From Klebsiella huaxiensis (GTDB lineage: Bacteria > Pseudomonadota > Gammaproteobacteria > Enterobacterales > Enterobacteriaceae), in contig NZ_CP036175.1 of NCBI RefSeq assembly GCF_003261575.2, positions 5,456,001 through 5,520,000 on the forward strand: 64,000 bases of DNA, given 5' to 3'. Within the stretch, counting starts at the first letter, position 1. Every line of letters begins with the position of its first letter. This document shows positions 43,724 through 51,937 of the stretch, piece after piece. The translations under genes were made by a program, and so were the position numbers. Below the pieces are notes generated by a model that ran no database searches, was not told the DNA's origin, and saw only the letters and a list, made by a program, of their open reading frames with translations.

Positions 43724-45127
43724 TTATTTCGCCAGACGCTTTTTACCGGCAAACAGCCAGCCTGCCCCCAGCAGTACAAACCACAGAGGGGTCACCATCA
43801 GCGCTTCGCGGGTATCGGCTTCCAGAGTCAGCAGCACCAGCACAAAGACGAAGAATGCCATACACACCCAGCACATCACTTTGCCCAGCGGCATCTTATA
43901 TTTCGACTGCTCATGCAACTGCGGACGCTTTCTGCGATAGGCCAGATACGAGCACAGAATAATCGTCCAGACGAACATAAACAGGATCGCTGAAACCGTG
44001 GTAATCATGGTGAAGGCTGCAATCACGCTTGGATTGACCATCAGCATGACCACGCCGCCCAGCAGGCACATACAGGAGAAGGTCAGGCCTTTCGCCGGTA
44101 CCGCACGCTTTGACAGCTTGGCGAACATTTTCGGAGCCTGCCCGTCCTGCGCCAGGCCGAACAGCATACGGCTGGTTGAGAACACGCCGCTGTTAGCTGA
44201 AGAAGCCGCAGAAGTCAGCACCACGAAGTTAATCAGGCTCGCTGCTGCTGGAAGCCCAACCAGGACGAACAGCTCAACGAACGGGCTCTTCGACGGCACG
44301 ACTGAGCTCCACGGCGTCACGGACATAATCACGATCAGCGCGAAAACGTAGAACATAATGATACGAATCGGAATCGAGTTAATCGCCCGCGGCAGGGATT
44401 TTTCCGGATCTTTGGTTTCCGCTGCGGTGGTACCCACCAGCTCGATACCCACGAAAGCGAAGACCGCTATCTGGAAGCCAGCAAAGAACCCGCTGATGCC
44501 TTTCGGGAACCAGCCGCCGTCATTCCACAAATGAGCGAAAGAGGCTTCAACGCCGGTCGGTGACTGGAAGTGCATCAGCACCATCACCAGGCCAACGACA
44601 ATCAGCGCCACGATGGCGACGATCTTGATCATCGCAAACCAGAACTCCATCTCGCCGAACATCTTCACGGTAGCAAGGTTAAGGCCCAGCAGCAGCAGAA
44701 TAACCGCCAGCGAGGCGACCCAATCAGAAAGCCCCGGGAACCAGAACTGGGCGTAAGCGGTGATCGCCACCACGTCCGCCATACCGGTGACTACCCAGCA
44801 GAACCAGTAGGTCCAGCCGGTAAAATAGCCTGCCCACGGCCCCAGCAGGTCGGCAGCAAAGTCGCTAAACGACTTATATTCGAGATTCGACAGCAGTAAT
44901 TCACCCATGGCGCGCATGACGAAGAACAGCATGAAGCCGATTATCATATAAACAAAAATAATTGACGGCCCGGCAAGGCTAATGGTTTTGCCGGAGCCCA
45001 TAAACAGCCCGGTGCCTATCGCACCACCAATAGCAATAAGCTGAATATGCCGGTTAGTGAGATTTCGCCGCAGCGATTGTTCAGTCGGCGCCTGTTCATC
45101 GGCAGCGACTTTGACCTGATCTACCAT
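43724..45127 (-). CDS. cycA: D-serine/D-alanine/glycine transporter CycA
   Basis: Twelve-helix APC-family H+ symporter of 467 aa. The family start LRRNLTNRHIQLIAIGGAIGTGLFMGSGKTI is intact. It imports glycine, D-alanine, D-serine and D-cycloserine. The DEQAPTEQS leader and the collinearity with E. coli CycA support orthology. In E. coli its mRNA is repressed by the sRNA GcvB; the 5' region here could not be checked for the pairing site. Preceded by a 308-bp AT-rich promoter region. Confidence 0.96.
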   Translation of the reverse strand: MVDQVKVAADEQAPTEQSLRRNLTNRHIQLIAIGGAIGTGLFMGSGKTISLAGPSIIFVYMIIGFMLFFVMRAMGELLLSNLEYKSFSDFAADLLGPWAGYFTGWTYWFCWVVTGMADVVAITAYAQFWFPGLSDWVASLAVILLLLGLNLATVKMFGEMEFWFAMIKIVAIVALIVVGLVMVLMHFQSPTGVEASFAHLWNDGGWFPKGISGFFAGFQIAVFAFVGIELVGTTAAETKDPEKSLPRAINSIPIRIIMFYVFALIVIMSVTPWSSVVPSKSPFVELFVLVGLPAAASLINFVVLTSAASSANSGVFSTSRMLFGLAQDGQAPKMFAKLSKRAVPAKGLTFSCMCLLGGVVMLMVNPSVIAAFTMITTVSAILFMFVWTIILCSYLAYRRKRPQLHEQSKYKMPLGKVMCWVCMAFFVFVLVLLTLEADTREALMVTPLWFVLLGAGWLFAGKKRLAK

Positions 45128-45435
45128 GTGATGTTTTTCCTGTTGTACCTGTCTGTGTTGTTCGGGCTCTATTTGGCCCTTAATTCGTCTTAACCCTGGA
45201 ACGAGGGGTTTATCGATATTAGGTAAGAATCGGAGGGATGAATACTATGATTTAGAGATAATGTTAATTTTATGTTTAAAGTGAGTGTTATATCACTCCA
45301 GTTGCGCGAAATAGCTCACAAAAATACACCCATAAAGCAGATATGCAATACAAAGCTCTAATAAATTCCTAACTTAAGGGTTTTACACTATTTAAAGCGC
45401 CCCCTCCCCCGAACGGGAGAGGAAGCCCCTGCTGT
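45128..45435. promoter_or_regulatory. cycA upstream region
   Basis: 308 bp without a gene: cycA promoter and leader on the right-to-left strand, and the 3' flank of fklB. Near fklB a GC-rich inverted unit (ccctccccc...gggagagg, 45401-45422) resembles the ccctctccc repeat at 9140 and may terminate fklB. No further site is evident. Confidence 0.4.
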
Positions 45436-46056
45436 TTAGATAATATCCAGCAGTTCAACTTCAAAAATCAGGGTGCTGAACGGAGGAATGGATGCTCCCG
45501 CGCCGCGCTCACCGTAGGCCAGGTTGTGCGGAATGGTCAGTTCCCATTTAGAGCCCACCGGCATCAGGGTCAGCGCTTCAATCCAGCCGCCGATAACGCC
45601 GGTTACCGGGAACTCAGCCGGCTCGCCGCGCGCGACGGAGCTATCAAAGACGGTACCGTCAATCAGTTTACCGGTGTAATGAACGCGAACGTGGTCAGTG
45701 CGGGCTGGGATCGGGCCTTCACCCTGGGTCAGAACGCGGAACTGCAGGCCGGATTCGGTGCTGTTCACGCCTTCGCGTTCGCGGTTTTCATCCAGGTATT
45801 TCTCGCCATCCGCGGCCATCTCCTGGAAACGCTCGCGACGCACAGCGTCAGCACGTTCGTGGATTTCACGCAGTGCACGGTGAACGGCTTCCACCGGAAC
45901 CTGCGGTTGTTTACCTTCCAGCGCGTCAGCGATACCGGCGACCAGCGCTTCCGGCAGCAGCCCCTGTAGGCCAGATTCGCTCAGCTGTTGTCCAACCTGC
46001 AAGCCGATACCGTAACTTGCCTGTGCTTCGATCGTGTCAAAAGTCGGGGTTGCCAT
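45436..46056 (-). CDS. fklB: FKBP-type peptidyl-prolyl isomerase FklB (FKBP22)
   Basis: 206 aa as in E. coli. The N-terminal half is a helical dimerisation domain (FDTIEAQASYGIGLQVGQQL...ALEGKQPQVP). The C-terminal half is the FKBP fold: HVRVHYTGKLIDGTVFDSSVARGEPAEFPVTGVIGGWIEAL and IPHNLAYGERGAGASIPPFSTLIFEVELL. It accelerates proline isomerisation, with no signal peptide. The ATG at 46056 gives the family N-terminus (MATPTFDTIE); the longer frame adds ten unrelated residues. Confidence 0.97.
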   Translation of the reverse strand: MATPTFDTIEAQASYGIGLQVGQQLSESGLQGLLPEALVAGIADALEGKQPQVPVEAVHRALREIHERADAVRRERFQEMAADGEKYLDENREREGVNSTESGLQFRVLTQGEGPIPARTDHVRVHYTGKLIDGTVFDSSVARGEPAEFPVTGVIGGWIEALTLMPVGSKWELTIPHNLAYGERGAGASIPPFSTLIFEVELLDII

Positions 46057-46275
46057 CTTTGTTCCTTTTTTCGAGGGTGCTCTCATACTCGCTGGCTTTC
46101 AAAAAGCGAAAGGCGACGAGCAGAGAAAATAGGATGGAAGCATATCAGCCACAGCACGACGGGTAAAACTTTGTCGCCTGGATGATGACAAATCTAAGGG
46201 AAACAGAAACAATAGAGAAGTAAGGTTAACCTCACGAAACATATCTTTGTCTCGTCCTTCAGGAAGTTAGCCATC

Positions 46276-46402
46276 TATACCCGTCATACTTTAAGTTGCA
46301 GGAGCGTTGGCTTCGCCAGCGCGCCCCAGTCACATAGTTATCTATGCTCCTGGGAACTTACTGGCTTGCCGCCTTCCTGCGACTTAAATTATTTAGGGTA
46401 TA
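46276..46402 (+). repeat. Full-length ERIC element (127 bp)
   Basis: Begins tatacccgtcatactttaag and ends attatttagggtata, with the core cgccccagtcacatagttat and tgctcctgggaacttactgg. The length is exactly 127 bp. It lies in the 390-bp gap between the divergent fklB and ytfB genes, ending 44 bp before the ytfB start. Confidence 0.9.
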
Positions 46403-46446
46403 TACTTTATTTACAGGATAAAAATATGCGGAGCAGGAGGAAAGCC

Positions 46447-47109
46447 ATGCCCGGGCGTTTTGAACTGACATCTACCCTGGCGAAGATCTGGCACGCCCCG
46501 GATCGTATTCGCATCATGGATCCATTACCGCCCATGCATCGCCGGGGCATCATTGCCGGTGCCCTGCTGGTGATTATCGGCGTTCTGCTCCCCTCCGAGG
46601 ATAACAGTGGCCCGACTCAGGCCAGCCGCGAGGCGAATCTCGACCTGCAATCCCAGTCACAGCCGCAGTCTTCAGGCAATCAGGCCGTTCCTCTGCCGCC
46701 GATCACCAACACGCCGCCGGTCAACGATGCCGATCAAGTTGCGCCGGTCGCGCCGGAGCCGATTCAGGATGAGCAACCGGACCAGGCACCACAGCAGACT
46801 GCATCTCAGCCGTACCAGGAGCAGCAGTCAACTCCCGGTATAGAGCAGCAATGGCGAACCTATCGTATTGAAGCAGGTAAAACCCTTGCGCAGCTGTTCC
46901 GCGACCATAACCTGCCGCCGACCGACGTTTACGCCATGGCGCAGGTAGAAGGCTCAGGTAAACCGCTGAGTTCACTGCAAACCGGGCAGACGGTTCAAAT
47001 CCGCCAGAACGCCAACGGCGTAGTCACCGGGCTGACTATCGATACCGGCGGCGGCCAGCAGGTGCTGTTTACCCGCCAGGCGAACGGTAGCTTTATTCGC
47101 GCCCGATAA
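46447..47109 (+). CDS. ytfB: YtfB, OapA-type cell-division associated protein
   Basis: 220-aa inner membrane protein, single-pass. The N-terminus (MPGRFELTSTLAKIWHAPDRIRIMDPLPPMHRRGII) is cytoplasmic and is followed by a helix at about 37-53. A long Gln/Pro-rich linker (55-135) leads to a C-terminal OapA/LysM-like domain (WRTYRIEAGKTLAQLFRDHNLPPTDVYAMAQVEGSGKPLSSLQTGQ), which binds glycan or peptidoglycan. E. coli YtfB localises to the septum. I use the ATG at 46447 behind AGGAGG. The stop overlaps the convergent TetR gene by 17 bp. Confidence 0.93.
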   Translation: MPGRFELTSTLAKIWHAPDRIRIMDPLPPMHRRGIIAGALLVIIGVLLPSEDNSGPTQASREANLDLQSQSQPQSSGNQAVPLPPITNTPPVNDADQVAPVAPEPIQDEQPDQAPQQTASQPYQEQQSTPGIEQQWRTYRIEAGKTLAQLFRDHNLPPTDVYAMAQVEGSGKPLSSLQTGQTVQIRQNANGVVTGLTIDTGGGQQVLFTRQANGSFIRAR

Positions 47110-47743
47110 GGGAACCAGGCGTTATGAGAAGCCAGCTCAGGATGGTTTCTTTGATGACCCGACGCCTGACTTCCAGAGCCTGAGGCGAGACCATGCTGAT
47201 ATGATAAACCAGCCCTAACGTATGCTGGTTAATTAAGTAATACCCGCCAAGGGCGGCAATACTGATATTGACCTGAAGAGGATCAATATCGGCCTTAAAG
47301 ATATTTTGCCGCTTTCCTTCATCAAGCAGCGAAGCCATCAATTGCAGGTGCGAGTGGTTTATTTCCGGCAGGCGCGTTGATTTAGCATAATGAACCCCTT
47401 TGCTTTGGTTTTCACTATGAACAATCTTGAGAAACCAGGGATTTTCGATGTAGTAATCCCATGTAAAATCAATAATTTTCTCAATCGCCTTATCTGGGGA
47501 AAGGCCTGATACATCGAGATTTTTCTCTTTCTGGCGAATATCGTTCCAGATATATTCCAGAACTTCGATAAACAAATTCTCTTTATTGCCGAAGTGGTGA
47601 TACACAGTTTGTTTACTGCAATCTGCCGCTTTGACAATATTATCAACCCTGGCCCCTTCATAACCATATTCGGCAAATTCATTGACTGCGCTTAAAAGAA
47701 GCTTTTCTTTCAGGCTTTGTGCATTGCTGGTATCAAGATACAT
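47093..47743 (-). CDS. TetR-family regulator of the CoA-linked operon
   Basis: 216 aa. The N-terminal HTH is classical: LKEKLLLSAVNEFAEYGYEGARVDNIVKAADCSKQTVYHHFGNKENLF. The C-terminal ligand domain has no assignable ligand. I use the ATG at 47743; upstream residues to 47821 look non-coding. It is divergent from the SDR gene (209 bp between starts), so it probably represses the operon and responds to a pathway intermediate. Its last codons overlap the end of ytfB by 17 bp. Confidence 0.9.
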   Translation of the reverse strand: MYLDTSNAQSLKEKLLLSAVNEFAEYGYEGARVDNIVKAADCSKQTVYHHFGNKENLFIEVLEYIWNDIRQKEKNLDVSGLSPDKAIEKIIDFTWDYYIENPWFLKIVHSENQSKGVHYAKSTRLPEINHSHLQLMASLLDEGKRQNIFKADIDPLQVNISIAALGGYYLINQHTLGLVYHISMVSPQALEVRRRVIKETILSWLLITPGSLIGRE

Positions 47744-47952
47744 TCCGGTTCCCCATTCGCCCTTCGCGGTGCCTATCATAGCGATATTTTTCACCAGCTC
47801 CAGCAAAAAGCATAAAAACAATAAAATTCAGCAAGTTATCAAGAATCCGGTGATCATCCTCACAAACCAACCAACTAGATGGTTGATCTTTTGCTGTTCC
47901 AAAGGCATTTTGATGCCACCAGGGACAACACCTATTCACTGTGAGGTTACAA

Positions 47953-48744
47953 ATGAGATCGAATAAATCCGTCGCCGTTATCACCGGAGCCGCTCGCGGC
48001 ATTGGCAAAGGCTGCGCGCTTGAGCTGGCCCGTGCAGGATTCAATCTTTTAATCAACGACCGCCCGGACGCTGAAAGCATTGAAAAACTGGAAATCACCC
48101 GCCAGGAGTGCATCGCCGAAGGGGCGGAGGTTATCTGCTTTCCGGCGGATATTGCCGACCTGTCGCAACACGAAGAGATGCTCGATGCCGCGCAAAACCA
48201 GTGGGGCCGACTCGATTGCCTGCTGAACAATGCCGGGATTTCGGTTAAAAAACGCGGCGATATCCTCGACATGCAGCCGGACAGCTTCGACGAAAATATT
48301 GCCGTCAATACTCGCGCGCCCTTCTTCCTCGCTCAGTCATTCAGCAAGCGCCTGCTGGCGCAGCCGAAACCAGAGAATGAACTCCCGCACCGTTCGATTA
48401 TTTTCGTCAGTTCGATTAACGCCATCATGCTGGCAATGAATCGCGGCGAATACACGATGGCCAAAACCGCCGTCTCCGCTGCAGCTCGTCTGTTTGCCGC
48501 TCGCCTGTGCGAGGAGCAAATCGGCGTTTATGAAGTGCGTCCTGGCCTGATTAAAACCGAGATGACCATTCCAGCTACCGCTTACTACGACGAACTGATT
48601 GCCAAAGGGCTGGTACCGTGGGGCCGCTGGGGTTTTCCGGCAGATATCGCCTCAACCGTACGCGCGATGGCAGAAGGCAAGCTTATCTACACCTGTGGGC
48701 AGGCCGTGGCTATCGACGGCGGCCTGAGCATGCTGCGCTTCTGA
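47953..48744 (+). CDS. SDR-family oxidoreductase (FabG-like)
   Basis: 263-aa NAD(P)-dependent dehydrogenase. Motifs: TGAARGIG (11-18), NNAG (92-95) and the catalytic Ser154, Tyr167, Lys171. The length and C-terminal AIDGGLSMLRF match 3-ketoacyl reductase or polyol dehydrogenase types. Asp36 after the second strand suggests NAD preference. I use ATG 47953 (GTGAGG just upstream). First gene of the six-gene operon; probably oxidises or reduces a hydroxyl or keto group of the substrate or of an intermediate. Confidence 0.9.
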   Translation: MRSNKSVAVITGAARGIGKGCALELARAGFNLLINDRPDAESIEKLEITRQECIAEGAEVICFPADIADLSQHEEMLDAAQNQWGRLDCLLNNAGISVKKRGDILDMQPDSFDENIAVNTRAPFFLAQSFSKRLLAQPKPENELPHRSIIFVSSINAIMLAMNRGEYTMAKTAVSAAARLFAARLCEEQIGVYEVRPGLIKTEMTIPATAYYDELIAKGLVPWGRWGFPADIASTVRAMAEGKLIYTCGQAVAIDGGLSMLRF

Positions 48745-48753
48745 GGTTGAACC

Positions 48754-49599
48754 ATGAGAGATCTGTTGCAACGCCCCGACCTGTTTAGCATCAATACCGC
48801 GACGCTCGGCTACAAAACGCCGCTGCCCGCCATCATTGATGCCTGCGCCGAGCGCGGGATTGGCGCGATTGCGCCGTGGCGAAGAGAGCTTGCTGGCGAA
48901 AATTTAGCGGACATCGCCCGGCAGTTAAAGGCGAACAATATGGCGGTGTCCGGATACTGCCGCAGCACGTACTACACCGCGCCGACGCTGTCAGAACGTA
49001 AGATCGCCATTGATGACAACCGCCGAGCTCTGGACGATGCCGCAACCCTGAATGCCGCCTGCTATATGCAGGTGGTGGGCGGACTACCGCAGGGGAGCAA
49101 AGATTTATACGAGGCTCGGGAGCAGGTGAAGTACGGCATTCGCCAGCTATTACCGCATTCAAGGGAAGTCGACGTGCCTATCGCCCTGGAGCCGCTGCAC
49201 CCGATGACCGCCGCCGACCGCTCCTGCCTGTGCACCCTGCGCCAGGCGCTGGACTGGTGCGATGAACTCGATCCCGACGGAGAATACGGGCTGGGCGTGG
49301 CGGTGGATGTTTACCACGTCTGGTGGGATCCGGATCTGGCGAATCAGATCCTGCGAGCGGGAAAACGCATTCTGGCCTTTCACGTCTCAGACTGGCTGGT
49401 TCCCACCACCGATCTGGTCAACGACCGGGGCATGCCGGGCGATGGCGTGATTAATATCCCGTCGATTCGTCGGCTGGTGGAAAACGCTGGTTTTAACGGC
49501 GCAGTGGAATTAGAGATTTTCTCACCGCACAACTGGTGGCAAAAGGATATCAACAGCACCCTGGATATTAGTGTCGACCGCATCGCGCATTATTGCTAA
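48754..49599 (+). CDS. Sugar phosphate isomerase/epimerase-like TIM-barrel protein
   Basis: 281 aa, xylose-isomerase-like TIM barrel (AP-endonuclease family 2). Putative metal ligands: Glu in IALEPLHPM, Asp/His in AVDVYHVWWDP, His in FHVSDWL and Glu in GAVELEIFS. Relatives include hydroxypyruvate isomerase, IolE/IolI, ketose epimerases and 3-dehydroshikimate dehydratases, so the reaction could be isomerisation, epimerisation or dehydration of a polyhydroxy compound. It lies 9 bp after the SDR gene. Confidence 0.85.
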   Translation: MRDLLQRPDLFSINTATLGYKTPLPAIIDACAERGIGAIAPWRRELAGENLADIARQLKANNMAVSGYCRSTYYTAPTLSERKIAIDDNRRALDDAATLNAACYMQVVGGLPQGSKDLYEAREQVKYGIRQLLPHSREVDVPIALEPLHPMTAADRSCLCTLRQALDWCDELDPDGEYGLGVAVDVYHVWWDPDLANQILRAGKRILAFHVSDWLVPTTDLVNDRGMPGDGVINIPSIRRLVENAGFNGAVELEIFSPHNWWQKDINSTLDISVDRIAHYC

Positions 49600-49608
49600 G
49601 GATGAATC

Positions 49609-50385
49609 ATGAATGAACAACCCGTTCTGTTTAGCAGAGCGGCAGCTTCCTGCCGCCTGACGCTGAACCGCGAAGATAAATGCCACGCGATTAACGAAGA
49701 GATGATCGAATTACTCGATCGCTATTTAAACGAAATTGAAAATGACACCTCGCTGCGTCTGGTGGAATTAACCGCCACCGGGGATAAATTTTTCTGCGCG
49801 GGCGGTGATATTAAATCCTGGTCCGCTTATTCACCGCTGGATATGGGCCGAAAATGGATTAAGCGCGGCAACGAGGTTTTTTCCCGCCTGCGCAATTTAC
49901 CACAGCTTACCGTGGCGAATATTAACGGTCACACCATCGGCGGCGGCATTGAACTGGCGCTGAGCTGCGATATTCGCATCGCCCGCCCGACGGCAAAATT
50001 CTCCACCCCGGAAGTGATGCTCGGCATGGTCCCCGGCTGGCTGGGAATCGAACGGGTGCTGAATCAGGTCGGCCCGGTGGTTGGCCGCCAGATGCTGATG
50101 CTGGGTCAACGTCTTAACGCCCAGGAAGCGCAATACGCAGGGCTGATAAATGAAATCGTGGAAAAAGAGGCAGCGGAGAGCTGGCTTGCGAATCAGCTTA
50201 GTGCAGTAGAGAAATGCGGCCCGGTCGCCCTGGCGCATATTAAGCAGCTCATTCTGGCGCTGGAAAATAAACATGCCGGCTACTCGCACCAACTGCTGGC
50301 TGGATTAATGTCCGCCACCCAGGACTGCCAGCAGGCGACGCAGGCTTTTGCCAATAAAAGCCAGGTGAGTTTCCAGAATCAATAA
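49609..50385 (+). CDS. Enoyl-CoA hydratase/isomerase family protein
   Basis: 258 aa crotonase-fold protein. The oxyanion-hole segments are CAGGD (63-67) and GGGIE (111-115). Both catalytic glutamates of crotonase are conserved: Glu115 (GGGIE) and Glu135 (TPEVMLG), with the usual 20-residue separation. It therefore probably hydrates or dehydrates a CoA thioester. Nine bp follow the preceding gene and 7 bp precede the CoA-transferase gene, implying tight co-expression. The actual acyl group is unknown. Confidence 0.9.
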   Translation: MNEQPVLFSRAAASCRLTLNREDKCHAINEEMIELLDRYLNEIENDTSLRLVELTATGDKFFCAGGDIKSWSAYSPLDMGRKWIKRGNEVFSRLRNLPQLTVANINGHTIGGGIELALSCDIRIARPTAKFSTPEVMLGMVPGWLGIERVLNQVGPVVGRQMLMLGQRLNAQEAQYAGLINEIVEKEAAESWLANQLSAVEKCGPVALAHIKQLILALENKHAGYSHQLLAGLMSATQDCQQATQAFANKSQVSFQNQ

Positions 50386-50392
50386 GGAAAGG

Positions 50393-51937
50393 ATGATGAA
50401 TAAAATCACAACCGCCGACGCTGTCGCCGCGCAGATTAAAGATGGTGCCACCATTGCTATTAGCGGCAACGGCGGCGGTATGGTCGAAGCCGACTATTTA
50501 CTGGCCGCCATTGAAAAACGTTTTCTGGAAACCGGGCACCCGCGTGACCTGACGCTGATCCACTCTCTGGGTATTGGCGATCGCGATAGCAAAGGCACCA
50601 ACCGCTTCGCCCATGCAGGGATGCTCAAGCGGATTATCGCCGGACATTTCACCTGGTCACCCAAAATGCAGGCGCTGGTGAAAAACGAAGAGATTGAAGC
50701 TTACTGCTTTCCTGGCGGCGTGATTCAGGCGCTACTGCGGGAAATAGGCGCTGGTCGGCCGGGACTTATTACCCACGTTGGGCTGGGATCGTTTGTCGAT
50801 CCGCGCCATGGTGGCGGAAAGTCCAACGCCTGCACCACTGACGATCTGGTCGAACTGATTGAGATCGATGGCGAAACGAAACTGCGCTACCGCCCGTTTA
50901 AGGTGGATTACGCCATTGTGCGCGGCACCTACGCCGATCCGCGCGGCAACGTCAGTCTTGAAGAGGAAGCGATCAACATGGATAGCTACTCGATGGCGCT
51001 GGCGGCGCACAATAGCGACGGCAAGGTGTTCGTTCAGGTACGCGATGTGCTGGAGTCGGGCGCAATTGCCCCGCGTAGCGTCACCCTACCGGGGATTCTG
51101 GTCGATGGTATCGTGGAGTATCGCGAACAGCCGCAGACCTACCTCGGCGGCTACGATCTGACAATCAGCGGCCAGCATCGCCGCCTCTGCTCCAGCGATG
51201 CAATAGAGCTGGTCAGCCACCCGGTGCGCCGCCTGATCGCCCGCCGCGCCGCCCGCGAGCTGGTGGCTGGCGCATCCACCAACTTCGGCTTCGGTATTCC
51301 CGGCGGCATTCCCGGCATCGCCCTGCGAGAAGGCGTACCTTATGAGAGCTTGTGGCTTAGCGTGGAGCAAGGGGTACATAACGGCATGATGCTGGACGAT
51401 GCGCTGTTTGGCTGCGCGCGCAACGCCGATGCCATTATTCCTTCGCTGGACCAGTTCGAGTTTTACAGCGGCGGCGGTATCGACATTACCTTCCTCGGCA
51501 TGGGCGAGATGGACCAGCAGGGCAACGTAAATGTGTCGCATCTCAACGGCAATCTGATCGGCCCTGGCGGCTTTCTGGAAATCGCGCAAAACGCCCGCAA
51601 AGTGGTGTTCTGCGGCACTTTCGATGCTAAAGGCAGCAAGGTCAACGTCACGCCAGACGGCCTACGAATCGAGCAACCAGGGCAGATCCCGAAGCTGGTT
51701 ACCGCGGTGGAAAAGATCACTTTCAGCGCCAGCTACGCCCGCCAGAGCGGGCAGGAAGTGCTGTATATCACGGAACGCGCGGTATTTCAGTTAACGGAGG
51801 CGGGCGTTGAATTAATCGAGGTAGCCCCTGGCGTCGATATTGAGCGCGACATTCTGCCGTATATGGCTTTCCGCCCATTGATCAACCAGCCGCGCCTGAT
51901 GGACAGCACGCTGTTTAGCGCGATGGAGGAAGCATGA
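50393..51937 (+). CDS. CoA-transferase (YdiF / 3-oxoacid CoA-transferase type)
   Basis: 514 aa, fused alpha-beta class I CoA-transferase. The N-terminal half has a glycine-rich GATIAISGNGGGMVEADYLL. The predicted catalytic Glu325 lies in LWLSVEQGVHNG. GFGIPGGIPGIALREG and GSFVDPRHGGGK are family signatures. It probably moves CoA between acetyl- or another acyl-CoA and the imported acid, activating the substrate. It overlaps the flavoprotein gene by 4 bp (ATGA). ATG 50393 or 50396 can start. Confidence 0.92.
   Translation: MMNKITTADAVAAQIKDGATIAISGNGGGMVEADYLLAAIEKRFLETGHPRDLTLIHSLGIGDRDSKGTNRFAHAGMLKRIIAGHFTWSPKMQALVKNEEIEAYCFPGGVIQALLREIGAGRPGLITHVGLGSFVDPRHGGGKSNACTTDDLVELIEIDGETKLRYRPFKVDYAIVRGTYADPRGNVSLEEEAINMDSYSMALAAHNSDGKVFVQVRDVLESGAIAPRSVTLPGILVDGIVEYREQPQTYLGGYDLTISGQHRRLCSSDAIELVSHPVRRLIARRAARELVAGASTNFGFGIPGGIPGIALREGVPYESLWLSVEQGVHNGMMLDDALFGCARNADAIIPSLDQFEFYSGGGIDITFLGMGEMDQQGNVNVSHLNGNLIGPGGFLEIAQNARKVVFCGTFDAKGSKVNVTPDGLRIEQPGQIPKLVTAVEKITFSASYARQSGQEVLYITERAVFQLTEAGVELIEVAPGVDIERDILPYMAFRPLINQPRLMDSTLFSAMEEA

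Noticed and set aside
46366..46446. ytfB start at 46366
   Set aside because: It would lie inside the ERIC element; ATG 46447 has AGGAGG and the family N-terminus.
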